From JBBRYB01 sp038238115 (GTDB lineage: Bacteria > Actinomycetota > Actinomycetes > Propionibacteriales > Nocardioidaceae), in NCBI GenBank assembly GCA_038238115.1, contig JBBRYB010000025.1, positions 1-50,391 on the forward strand: a DNA stretch of 50,391 bases, given 5' to 3'. A program made the translations under genes and the position numbers. A model generated the notes under the pieces. That model saw only the letters and a program-made list of their open reading frames with translations, was not told where the DNA came from and made no database searches. Positions 43,322-50,391 of the stretch are shown here, piece by piece (position 1 is the first letter of the stretch; every line of letters begins with the position of its first letter).

Positions 43322-43985
43322 CGCGACCCGGACGACACCGCCTGGAACAAGCACATGTGCGGGGTTTTCGACGAGCCGGATCGCGTCAAGGTGTGCGCAG
43401 CATCTGATCGGTGCTCTGTCCAGCAGCAGCGATGTCGCGGCCTTGGTGATCGACATCCCGGAAATCAGGTGCCCGGACACACACTTATCCAGGGCAACGC
43501 GGGCCAGTTCACCTCCGTTGAGTCAACTGGTCCGGTCCAAACGCTTCTGCGTATCGGCCACTGCTCGCCATCACGGCCGGATTGTGAGCGTCGACGTAGT
43601 CAGCTTCGTCGCCCTCGAACGGGCGTCACCACCAACAGCGACCGAGCGCAGCGACAACTTCGACCGGCACTCGCCCGCTGCTTTGGCGGCCGGGTCGAGC
43701 GCGCGGGCCACCTCGGGCGCCTCAGTCACCATCAAATCAACGACCGATCGTCTGCATCGACTCCGTATCCCACTCTTCCTCGAAGTGGTACACCACGAAG
43801 GTTCTTGCGGCCCCGTGCGGTTGATGAAGGTGCATTGGACGCTGAGGGGGCGCCTGGGCCAGGGCGCCCGGTCACCGCAAGCGGATCGACTTGCGGCACG
43901 GCAAGGGCGCCGTGTCGGTCCCGCGGCGTCGATGCCGTGACGCGGAGAGCTGGGGGTGGCGTCGAGACGGGAAGTCCAGTTGTCT
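43322..43985. other. Intergenic region
   Basis: About 660 bases with no gene that I recognise. Several long open frames exist, but they have shadow-like composition (Arg/Ser/Pro-rich) and no ribosome binding site. No repeat or terminator was found. Confidence 0.4.
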
Positions 43986-44543
43986 ATGACGATGTTCGTT
44001 GATCTCCCCGCCTTCGCGGCTTGGCGGTTCGTCGATGCAGTGGACGGTTTCGAGGTCGTCTACGCGAGGTCTGGCCGCCTGCGTGGGCATACGTCGGCTG
44101 TCGAGAACGGGCAGGCGTATGCCGTCCGCTACGACATCGCCTTTGATGACCATTGGCGCACACGCGAGGCGCGCGTCGTGTCCGATTCCGTCGCCGGGAC
44201 GCGCGAGACCGTCCTCATCTCGGACGGTGAAGGCCGGTGGACGGTTGACGGTGAGTCCGCGCCGCAGCTCGACGGCTTGATCGACGTCGACATCGAAGCG
44301 TCGGCCTGCACAAACACGCTGCCCGTTCACCGCCTGCCGCTCCTGCTCGATGAGGTGACCGAGGCGCCCGCTGCCTACGTCCGGGCGCTGGACTTGTCTG
44401 TCACACGGCTGAGTCAGACCTACCGGCGGCTCGACGATCGTCGCTACGACTACACCTCGGAGGCCGACTTCCGGGCCGTGCTTGAGTACGACTCGGCGGG
44501 ACTGATCATCGACTACCCGGGCATCGCCACCCGCTTCATCTGA
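43986..44543 (+). CDS. Putative glycolipid-binding domain protein (DUF1089)
   Basis: A 185-residue soluble protein of the putative glycolipid-binding family: DGFEVVYARSGRLRGHTSAV, ENGQAYAVRYDIAFDDHWRT, GEGRWTVDGESAPQLDGLID, VDIEASACTNTLPVHRL, LDLSVTRLSQTYRRLDDRRY, and the last FRAVLEYDSAGLIIDYPGIA. The fold is a beta-barrel related to lipoprotein-type lipid binders; the function is not established. I use the ATG at 43986; a GTG at 43956 is in frame. Confidence 0.88.
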   Translation: MTMFVDLPAFAAWRFVDAVDGFEVVYARSGRLRGHTSAVENGQAYAVRYDIAFDDHWRTREARVVSDSVAGTRETVLISDGEGRWTVDGESAPQLDGLIDVDIEASACTNTLPVHRLPLLLDEVTEAPAAYVRALDLSVTRLSQTYRRLDDRRYDYTSEADFRAVLEYDSAGLIIDYPGIATRFI

Positions 44544-44644
44544 CCCGACATGCTCGGGGGACGACGTCGCCAGCCGTTTAACCTACGGAAGCAGTCAACC
44601 GCAGCCGCATCGCGGCCCGGTTCCCCGCCGACGATATCCCCGAC

Positions 44645-44731
44645 CGGCGCGCCCTCCCGCGACCATCGATTCGCGGTCAGCTCTTGTTCAGCTCCTGGGC
44701 GAGCATCACGAGGATGCCGCTGGGGCCGCGG
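44645..44731. repeat. Left half of the VOC-locus repeat (intact copy)
   Basis: This segment covers the stop and last codons of the VOC gene plus about 30 bases beyond. It is repeated at 38312-38395 with a few substitutions and one indel. The right half of the same repeat is 45256-45284 (matching 38392-38420). Confidence 0.7.
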
Positions 44732-45114
44732 ACATAGGTGAGCTTGTAGACGTCCCCGTAGGTCGCGACGCCGCGCAGCGGGTGGCAGCCGTGCCTCGCG
44801 GCGATCTCGAGGGCCTGGTCGATGTCGTCGACCGAGAAGGCGACGCGGTGCATGCCGATCTCGTTAGGCCGGGTGGGACTCGTCTCGATCGCATCAGGGT
44901 GGATGTACTCGAAGAGCTCGAGACGACCGTTGCCGTCTGGCGTCTGGAGCATGGCGATGCGGGCGTGGTTGCCGTCGAGGCCGACGGCGGTGTCGGCCCA
45001 CTCTCCACCGACCGTGTCACGGCCGAGGACGGTCAGCCCGAGGTCGGTGAAGAAGGCGATTGTCGCTTCGAGGTCGCGGACGGCGATCCCGACGTTCTCG
45101 AGTTTGATGGGCAT
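44677..45114 (-). CDS. VOC family protein (glyoxalase I/methylmalonyl-CoA epimerase-like)
   Basis: A 145-residue double-module VOC protein: PIKLENVGIAVRDLEATIAF, LDGNHARIAMLQTPDGNGRL, ELFEYIHPDA, GMHRVAFSVDDIDQALEIAA and the last VRGPSGILVMLAQELNKS. Metal-ligand positions (Glu in LELFE, His in MHRVAF, Glu in AQELN) are present, so it may be an active lyase, epimerase or dioxygenase. I use the ATG at 45114; a GTG at 45123 is in frame. A remnant of a second copy lies at 38312-38420. Confidence 0.9.
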   Translation of the reverse strand: MPIKLENVGIAVRDLEATIAFFTDLGLTVLGRDTVGGEWADTAVGLDGNHARIAMLQTPDGNGRLELFEYIHPDAIETSPTRPNEIGMHRVAFSVDDIDQALEIAARHGCHPLRGVATYGDVYKLTYVRGPSGILVMLAQELNKS

Positions 45115-45329
45115 GGGTGGCACGGTACCGAGTTGCGGCGATCTCTATTCAGGACCCTGAGCTGCCGGTTCTGCTCCAGCTGGGCAAACAACCGATCCGC
45201 AGAATCAGTGTCGCGTCAGTCAGACACCGGGCACCGCGGCGCAAGGCCGTGCAGAGCGGCTTTGCCTAGCGCCGGTGCGGGATCCCGTTACTGGAACGCT
45301 CCGCTTGCCGATCGGTCAGGCCGGCCGCG

Positions 45330-45605
45330 TCAAGCCGTCGTGGCGCTTGCCGCGTAGCGCTTGCGGGCCGCCTCGCCGGAGGTGCCGAGCATGCCGCCGA
45401 TCGCGGACCAGGACACGCCTGCCTGCCGGGCGGCGGTGACGGCTTCGGCGATGCGTCGCTCGGTGGCGGCGCGTTCGGTGACCGCGTCACGCAGTGCGCG
45501 TAGCGGCGCGGCGTCGCGGACGTCAGCCGGCTCGTGGTCGGCGAAGCGGCGCTCGAGCTCGTCGGCATGCTCGAGGATCTCCTGCAGGCTGCGGGGCATG
45601 GTCAT
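45330..45605 (-). CDS. Small HTH-type antitoxin-like protein
   Basis: A 91-residue, mostly helical acidic protein: LQEILEHADELERRFADHEP, DAAPLRALRDAVTERAATER and a C-terminal helix-turn-helix AARQAGVSWSAIGGMLGTSG followed by EAARKRYA. It overlaps the stop of the upstream gene by one base (TGATG at 45607-45603), which fixes the start. The upstream gene is a broken small protein of the kind found next to this one elsewhere, so I read the pair as a toxin-antitoxin or similar two-gene unit. This is inference. Confidence 0.8.
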   Translation of the reverse strand: MTMPRSLQEILEHADELERRFADHEPADVRDAAPLRALRDAVTERAATERRIAEAVTAARQAGVSWSAIGGMLGTSGEAARKRYAASATTA

Positions 45606-45839
45606 CACCTCAAGTACTTTCTGCAGGCGGTCATCGCGTGCACGATGACAGGTTCGTGGTCGGTGTCGATGAACCCGAGTTCGATCAAGTGGGCGGAGCG
45701 GGTGGGGCCGATGATCATCACGAAGCCCCTCGTCGGGGTCCTCGTAGCTGATCGGGTGGTTGAACGCCTAGAGGATGTAGTCGTCGGCGATGCCGTGTTT
45801 GCGGGCGCAGGCAGTGATCAGCGGCTCCCTCGCCAACAT
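45605..45839 (-). pseudogene. Small toxin-like partner gene, inactivated by an amber stop and a frameshift
   Basis: From the ATG at 45839 the frame reads LITACARKHGIADDYIL, then TAG at 45773-45771, then AFNHPISYEDPDEG, where a Gln is expected at the stop. In the run GAGGGGC one extra G near 45730 breaks the frame. The correct reading is GFVMIIGPTRSAHLIELGFI and DTDHEPVIVHAMTACRKYL to the TGA at 45607-45605, shared with the next ATG. The restored protein of about 78 residues has a small compact alpha/beta pattern like RelE/BrnT-type toxins, but the family is not certain. It carries two independent lesions. Confidence 0.7.
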
Positions 45840-45943
45840 ACGTTGCCGCCAGCGCTCATGCAACTTAGGTTGCGAAGAACGGCAGAACGCCAGCGCCGGT
45901 GGCTGAATTACCTCTCGGGCCGGCCTTCACTTGGAGGTGTGCC

Positions 45944-46230
45944 ATGAGCGCGCTGCTTGTCGGTACGCCCGATGCTAGACCGATCAACAAGATCTGACCG
46001 CTCAGCGTGATGCGCGGCTCGGCCTCGGTGTCGAGGCCGAGCGGAGCTACGTCGATCACGGCCTGACCGGCACGAACCGCGAGCGACCCGGGCTACAGGA
46101 GGCACTCGCCGCGTGCCTGGCCGGTGACACGTTGGTGGTGACCAAGATGGACCGTCAGGCCCGGTCGCTACCCGACGCGCGAGCGATCGCCGATGAGCTC
46201 CCGTTGCGGGGTGTTCTAGCCTCAGCGCGT
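45944..46230 (+). pseudogene. Serine recombinase (resolvase) N-terminal fragment
   Basis: The ATG at 45944 follows TTGGAGG. After MSALLVG the frame slips; the correct one gives YARC, TAG (expected Ser), TDQQDLTAQRDA, LGLGVEAERSYVDHGLTGTN, RERPGLQEALAACLAGDTLV and VTKMDRQARSLPDARAIADE. This is the catalytic domain of a resolvase/invertase. The nucleophilic Ser position falls at or near the TAG. The sequence ends near LPLRGVL, so the DNA-binding part is missing. It is a dead mobile-element gene next to the broken toxin. Confidence 0.8.
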
Positions 46231-46241
46231 GCCGACCCGAT

Positions 46242-47045
46242 TCATCCATCCCCAACGGTGGTCTCCACGAGTCGGAGCACAGTGGTGGCTGCAAGGTCGA
46301 AGAGGTTCTCGCGTACTTCGGATTGGTTCTGCCACGAGCGCTCATCCCAGATCTCACCCGTCAGGTCATCTCCGCAGTAGACGACCTGCGCCAACGACAC
46401 CTGCCGAAAGCGAGCCACCGCAGCCAGCGCCGCTGCCTCCATCTCGACAGTGAGGCAACCTTCCGCCCGACGTGACGCGATCTTGTCTGGTGTCTCGCGG
46501 TAGGGGGCGTCGGTCGTCCAAGTGCGGCCCGACACGAACGGAACCTCCTTCTCGACCAGCACCTGTTCCAGCACCTCTCGCGCCCCACGGTCAGCGTCGA
46601 TGTGGCGACCGGCGGGAAGGTAGTGGTGCGAAGTTCCCTCGTCGCGAAGTGACGACGAGACCACCACCAGGTGACCCAAGGTCAGATCAGGGCGAAGGGC
46701 TCCCGCTCCGCCGCAAACCACGAACGCGCGGCAACCCATCGCCACGACCTCCTCCAGGAGGGCACCGGCCAGCGGCGCACCGACACCTGAGTGCAGGACC
46801 GCAAGACGCTTCCCATCGTGTTCCACCTCAAGGAGAGGGTGCGGACCGTCTTCCCACCGATTGTCAGCGACAACACGAGCGCCTCGACCCTGGACCAGCC
46901 GGTCGACCACATCCGCGAAGAAGGTGATGACGCAGGCTTGCGGTACGTCACGGCGACGAACGTGTTCTGACGGTTCGATGAAGGCTCTCGGTGCCGCATC
47001 ATGCTCCAGGAGTGGACTCGCAACAAGGTCGGGGGGGAACGTCAT
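46242..47045 (-). CDS. Nucleoside phosphorylase (PNP/UDP family)
   Basis: A 267-residue phosphorylase: PQACVITFFADVVDRLVQGR, LAVLHSGVGAPLAGALLEEV, the phosphate/ribose region VVCGGAGALRPDLTLGHLVV, SSSLRDEGTSHHYLPAG, the purine-site strand CLTVEMEAAALAAVARFRQV and GDDLTGEIWDERSWQNQ. The EMEAAAL motif places it in the uridine/purine nucleoside phosphorylase superfamily. It salvages nucleosides; whether purine, uridine or methylthioadenosine cannot be decided. It follows an unknown gene by 22 bases. Confidence 0.92.
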   Translation of the reverse strand: MTFPPDLVASPLLEHDAAPRAFIEPSEHVRRRDVPQACVITFFADVVDRLVQGRGARVVADNRWEDGPHPLLEVEHDGKRLAVLHSGVGAPLAGALLEEVVAMGCRAFVVCGGAGALRPDLTLGHLVVVSSSLRDEGTSHHYLPAGRHIDADRGAREVLEQVLVEKEVPFVSGRTWTTDAPYRETPDKIASRRAEGCLTVEMEAAALAAVARFRQVSLAQVVYCGDDLTGEIWDERSWQNQSEVRENLFDLAATTVLRLVETTVGDG

Positions 47046-47067
47046 CGGTGCATCATCACCGGTCCGG

Positions 47068-47592
47068 TCAACGAGGCAGGTCCCGACATGCCGCGGCCGG
47101 CGAACGCCGACGCTGATGTGCGAAGCTCGTGGCGCGCCTCAGTCCTTGCTGAACTCGCAGACCGCGCACGAAGACGGGCTCCGCGAGTTCAGGCAGGACC
47201 AGGAGCGCCCAGGTAGACATCAGGGGCAGCGTCCGGGCTCCCTCCTTGGTCGCGGCACGCACAAGCACCCCGTTACGGGAGAGCCGGACCGTGCCACCCC
47301 CGCGGTGCGAGATCCGCAGGTAGCCGGGGTCGTCGCCGTCGTCGAGTCCGGCAATTCCCAGGACCTTCCTATCCGTGACTTCGGCGATCGCCCCAACATG
47401 TGCGTCTCCCCAGGCCAAGATCCCTCGCCGAGCGACATCTTGCGCCGTTGGTGGCTGATCACCGACCCAGTCCAGCAGCCCCCCAGAACCACCGCTCGTG
47501 TGCTGCACAAGATATCCGGGGCGTTCTCCGCGCTTTCCCGCATCGGGTCGTTCGCAAGCGGAACCCGGCAGCGGGTTCGCTTTGCGGGACAC
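47068..47592 (-). CDS. Unknown protein upstream of the nucleoside phosphorylase
   Basis: A protein of at most 174 residues with good codon bias. The core reads GILAWGDAHVGAIAEVTDRK, VLGIAGLDDGDDPGYLRISH, GGTVRLSRNGVLVRAATKEG and LPLMSTWALLVLPELAEPVF. It looks mainly beta-stranded and globular, without membrane helices or signal peptide. I do not recognise a family. The true start may be internal. The 22-base gap to the phosphorylase suggests cotranscription. Confidence 0.6.
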   Translation of the reverse strand: MSRKANPLPGSACERPDAGKRGERPGYLVQHTSGGSGGLLDWVGDQPPTAQDVARRGILAWGDAHVGAIAEVTDRKVLGIAGLDDGDDPGYLRISHRGGGTVRLSRNGVLVRAATKEGARTLPLMSTWALLVLPELAEPVFVRGLRVQQGLRRATSFAHQRRRSPAAACRDLPR

Positions 47593-47630
47593 CGAGCGGC
47601 CTATTCCCGTCCTCTGATGCTGGACGGGGG

Positions 47631-48542
47631 TCAGTCGGTGTTGTCAGGTGGTACGGCATCCAGTCGCTTCTCGAACCAATGGTGAGCGAACGGCTCGTCA
47701 TTGAACGCTGTGACCTCGCGATAGCCGGCTGAGCGGTAGAGATTGATCGCCTCGGTGAGCGCTTGGTTGGTCTCCAGATGAAGGGTGTGCACGCCGTGGT
47801 TCCGGGCGTGCACTTCCAGGGCGACCAAGAGCCGGCGCCCGAGTCCGAGGCCGCGGACGGAGTCGGCTACCCACATGCGCTTCACCTCCGCAGGCTGCTC
47901 GCCGTGGAACTTGATGGCGGCGCAACCGACCGGCTCACCGTGCAGGGTGGCGACCAAAAGCAGCCCGGACGGGGGGGTCAGGTCGTTGTCGGCGGCGGGC
48001 AAGCTGAGTGCGGGGTCGAAGCCGGTGTCGAATCGGCTGGCCAGCTCGGTGAAGTAGGACACTAGGCAGCGTCGGGCGTGTGGGTGACGCGGGTCCTGAG
48101 GGGCGGACTCCACCATCGAGGCCACAAGCAGCCGCTCCACCTCCGCCATGGCGCTGATCAGGCGAGCGCGCTGCGCGGGGCGGAGCGGCCCGAGCACCGC
48201 ACTGGCCGCCTGATCAGACCGCCGATCCAGCTCGGCGCGCTCCTGCTCGCCCAACGCCGTGAGCCGGGCGACACGCACCCGGCGGTCTGCCGGATGGCTG
48301 TCGAGGACAACGAGTTCGTCGTCCTCCAGCGTCCGCAGTATGCGGCTGAGGTACCCGGAGTCCAGGTCCAGCCGGGCCCGCAGGGCGCGTACGTCGACAC
48401 CTTTCGTGTCGATTTCCCAGAGCACGCGAGAGTGACCCAGGGGCCGGCCCCTGGACAAGAACGCGTCATCAAGCGCACCGATCCTGTGGGTGACCGTCCG
48501 GGTAAAGGCTCGGACTCCCTCGACCGCACGCTCGTCCATCAT
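47631..48542 (-). CDS. MarR-GNAT fusion regulator/acetyltransferase
   Basis: A protein of about 303 residues. The N-terminal half is a MarR winged helix (VLWEIDTKGVDVRALRARLD, DSGYLSRILRTLEDDELVVL and the wing SHPADRRVRVARLTALGEQE). The C-terminal half is a GNAT acetyltransferase (GLLLVATLHGEPVGCAAIKF, VKRMWVADSVRGLGLGRRLL with acetyl-CoA loop RGLGLGRR, and LHLETNQALTEAINLYRSAG). This fused architecture is well known in actinobacteria. I use ATG 48542 as start; the open frame continues upstream, but the sequence there is not family-like. Confidence 0.9.
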   Translation of the reverse strand: MMDERAVEGVRAFTRTVTHRIGALDDAFLSRGRPLGHSRVLWEIDTKGVDVRALRARLDLDSGYLSRILRTLEDDELVVLDSHPADRRVRVARLTALGEQERAELDRRSDQAASAVLGPLRPAQRARLISAMAEVERLLVASMVESAPQDPRHPHARRCLVSYFTELASRFDTGFDPALSLPAADNDLTPPSGLLLVATLHGEPVGCAAIKFHGEQPAEVKRMWVADSVRGLGLGRRLLVALEVHARNHGVHTLHLETNQALTEAINLYRSAGYREVTAFNDEPFAHHWFEKRLDAVPPDNTD

Positions 48543-48609
48543 CTGACCGTAGTCAGAGAATCCATGCCACGCCATAGCTGCTGGCCACCACGGTTCCATC
48601 GGGCCCCGT

Positions 48610-48787
48610 CGGGGACCTTCGCGGGGTCAGGGTCGCCTGCCGGGCTGCCACGACACCAACGCGCCGACAACTCCTGCTCCAGCCCCGACACCCGCAGCGT
48701 CCGCTGCACCACCAGCCCACCCGAGGAGGTCACCACTCCTCGCGGGTCGGAATGCAGATCAACGCCTACCACCCGATTACGCTTCAC
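48610..48787 (-). mobile_element. Possible IS1380-type transposase N-terminal remnant
   Basis: The frame gives RNRVVGVDLHSDPRGVVTSS, GGLVVQRTLRVSGLEQELSA and RW, close to the N-terminal part of IS1380-family transposases (xGLVxLxxxLRxxGLxxxL). Beyond this only unrelated sequence follows; catalytic residues and terminal repeats are missing. Identification rests on a short stretch. Confidence 0.4.
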
Positions 48788-48919
48788 CTACGGAGTGCCT
48801 TCCGCGCGGAGTCCTTGAGACGTCGCAATCCCAAGAATCCCGTGCCGGACAGGCACTTCCGTGCGTTATACGCCGTAGTCAACTCCGACGACGAGAAAGC
48901 GCGAGGTTAAGTTGGCCGG

Positions 48920-49642
48920 GTGGGAGAGTTTGACGGGATCCGGTGGGAATCTGCCGGTGAAGGGCCGACGGTGGTGGTGCCGTGGCTCAACATCAACTGG
49001 ACCGAGATCGATCTGTCGGCGCTCACCGATGAGTTCCAGGTTGTGATCGTGGCCCCGCGGGGGTTCGGGCCAAGCGCTAGGCCAGGCTCGTATGACGGGT
49101 CGGGTTTCGTCGCCGAGATCGGTCGAGTTCTCGATCTGCTCGGTGTCGGGTCCTACGCCACCTTCGGGTACTCCATGAACGGGGTAATGGCTGCTCGGCT
49201 GGCCATCGCAAACCCACGGGTCACCGCCGTGGCGTGTGGTGGCTTTCCGCTCACCGCTGACCTCGCGGGAATGGGGCAGCGGGCGCGCCGCCTCAACGCT
49301 GATGCTCACCAGGACCCGATGACGTGGACAGGGCTGGTGGCGGCCTACGACCCAGAAGCTGCGGTCGCGTTTTGGGACCATGTCGCCTCGCTGCCGCGCG
49401 CGGCTCTAGCCGCCCTGAACTGCCCGATGCGGGCGTGGTGGGGACAGCAAGACGCGGTCTTGGCCTCGCTCCTTGCGCCAGACGAACTGGCCCGCGACCT
49501 GCGGTGCCGTGGCATCGAGTATGACGTGGTGCCTGGGCTCGACCACGACAGTATGCTCGACCGGCTCGACCTGGTGCTACCGACGATCGCCACCTGGCTC
49601 GCCGAGAAATTCAAGCATATCCGTGGCCGCAGTGGAGGCTGA
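48920..49642 (+). CDS. Alpha/beta hydrolase
   Basis: A 240-residue hydrolase: PTVVVPWLNINWTEIDLSAL, VVIVAPRGFGPSARP, nucleophile elbow FGYSMNGVMAARLA, WWGQQDAVLASLLAPDELAR and His in VVPGLDHDSMLDRLD. The triad Ser-Asp-His is complete. The substrate is unknown. The GTG at 48920 is the first plausible start (GEFDGIRWESAGEGP) and has no clear ribosome binding site. It follows the IS1380-like scar. Confidence 0.9.
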   Translation: MGEFDGIRWESAGEGPTVVVPWLNINWTEIDLSALTDEFQVVIVAPRGFGPSARPGSYDGSGFVAEIGRVLDLLGVGSYATFGYSMNGVMAARLAIANPRVTAVACGGFPLTADLAGMGQRARRLNADAHQDPMTWTGLVAAYDPEAAVAFWDHVASLPRAALAALNCPMRAWWGQQDAVLASLLAPDELARDLRCRGIEYDVVPGLDHDSMLDRLDLVLPTIATWLAEKFKHIRGRSGG

Positions 49643-50391
49643 CCACTGAAAGATCCGCCGCTGGAACCCTCGAGCACCGAAAGACGTCGTCCGAGTATCA
49701 AAGGGACGTCTTTTCAACTGCCCCGCGGCCGGAAAAGGGTCAGGGGTGATTGTACGAAGGTGGCTCTTCGCCGCTTCTACACACCCACCACCAACCTTCG
49801 CTACGACCGTCCGCTTCCTCCGAGGGTGGTCGTCACCACATACCCCTGGGCAACTCGCAGAGACTGTCGATGCCGACGTGGTGCCTGAGACCTGCGCAGT
49901 TCGATTCCTGTTGTCAGCAACCAGTCCGGCGCGCAGGATGAGCCCATGTCCGACAAGCCAACCCAGCATGCGACCAGCAGATCATCCGCCGACCCCTGGC
50001 GCGTTGGCAGACGAAGAGTAAGTGCCCGACCTGCCGCGTAGCGTGGCCTCGGAGACGCAGCTCTTGACGCAAGTGGGGCGCAGTGGAAGCCGCGTCATTC
50101 CGCCGCGAGGAAATGTCAAGAGATGGCCCGCCCGCCGAGACCAGGATCGAGCATGCGGGCGCAGCAGACTTCTCAGCCAGCTACCCGAGACAAACAGCGT
50201 GATGTGCACTGCCTCGCTCAATCACCGGGCCAAACGCCGAGCAGAGGGGAGTGTGCGGCTTCGGTGATGAATTCGCCTCAGGTCGGCGGCCGAACGCAAT
50301 CGCGACCTCGTCGATCTCTACGCAGCAGAGCTTGGTGCTCGCCTGCTCATCGCCTGACCACCACATCCGGGTACGACTTCGAAGCCACAAG
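49643..50391. other. Right edge, no confident gene
   Basis: About 750 bases. An ATG at 49945 opens SDKPTQHATSRSSADPWRVG, which looks coding but stops after about 30 codons. Near 50281-50365 another stretch, SAAERNRDLVDLYAAELGAR then LLIA and TGA, looks like the end of a protein. Both may be remnants of one lost gene, but I cannot name the family. Confidence 0.4.

Noticed and set aside
43322..43985. Open frames of over 200 codons on the plus strand
   Set aside because: Composition is shadow-like, there is no ribosome binding site, and no family resemblance was found.
2601..46230. Stop-codon reassignment or programmed readthrough to explain in-frame TGA and TAG
   Set aside because: Both codons are used as ordinary terminators by many intact genes here, and frameshifts occur at the same rate, so decay or errors are simpler.
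1..50391. CRISPR array, rRNA, tRNA or prophage
   Set aside because: No regularly spaced repeats, no recognisable tRNA T-loop/acceptor pattern and no structural phage genes were seen by eye. A short tRNA could be missed without a covariance search.

Overview
The window is a very GC-rich stretch of bacterial chromosome of actinobacterial type. The support is family content rather than a marker gene: HisKA_3/NarL two-component pairs, a GntR/MocR regulator divergent from an EamA-type transporter, a DUF2975/XRE pair, DUF6069 and glycolipid-binding-domain proteins, TetR and MarR regulators, and PIG-L, NERD and VOC proteins. No rRNA, tRNA, CRISPR array, prophage or replication origin was recognised. 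It reads as an accessory or fast-changing region: short transcription units in both orientations, separated by gaps full of decayed genes.

Layout. 0.3-2.3 kb: a frameshifted lipoprotein and a frameshifted secreted AOC-barrel-like protein. 2.6-5.2 kb: a NarL-type two-component pair whose kinase is cut by an in-frame TGA. 5.6-7.6 kb: a DHFR-like reductase, a flavin/PPOX protein with an amber stop, and a GNAT acetyltransferase. 7.8-10.9 kb: a translationally coupled kinase with a cyclic-nucleotide-binding (cNMP) fold, and a response regulator fused to glutaredoxin-like and thioredoxin-reductase-like domains that lack the redox cysteines. 11.2-15.1 kb: SRPBCC protein, TetR, a divergent frameshifted DHA2 drug exporter, and an alpha/beta hydrolase. 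15.2-17.4 kb: SDR and HD-domain wreckage around an intact aldo/keto reductase. 17.5-18.9 kb: an ADP-ribosylglycohydrolase/dual-specificity-phosphatase fusion.

19.0-26.0 kb is the most unusual part. It holds a truncated NERD protein, a stand-alone cNMP-binding protein, a cysteine-synthase-like PLP enzyme behind a perfect 12-bp hairpin, a PIG-L deacetylase with a cNMP domain inserted in it, a DUF2652 protein resembling a class III nucleotide cyclase (frameshifted), and an MFS transporter with a C-terminal cNMP domain. The cyclase-like gene lies beside proteins with apparently intact cNMP-binding cassettes, which suggests a local nucleotide-signalling module. This is inference.

26.3-33.8 kb holds mostly small enzymes (VOC, cupin, DHFR-like, SnoaL-like, dimeric alpha/beta-barrel proteins), an MFS transporter, and a DUF2975/XRE pair behind an AT-rich TTATCGAT array. 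33.9-34.6 kb holds IS110 and excisionase scars. 35.0-38.3 kb carries MocR/EamA and an MBL-fold hydrolase. 38.3-38.9 kb is a scar of a VOC gene plus a frameshifted membrane protein. 39.0-43.3 kb is a DUF6069 protein followed by an ABC exporter and a two-component pair, probably one operon. 43.9-49.6 kb holds a glycolipid-binding-domain protein, a VOC protein, a broken toxin beside an intact antitoxin-like gene, a resolvase fragment, a nucleoside phosphorylase with an unknown partner, a MarR-GNAT fusion, an IS1380-like scar and an alpha/beta hydrolase.

An unusually high number of otherwise recognisable genes carry single-base indels or in-frame stops. Either the region is decaying or the consensus contains errors. 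This should be settled before any disabled gene is interpreted.
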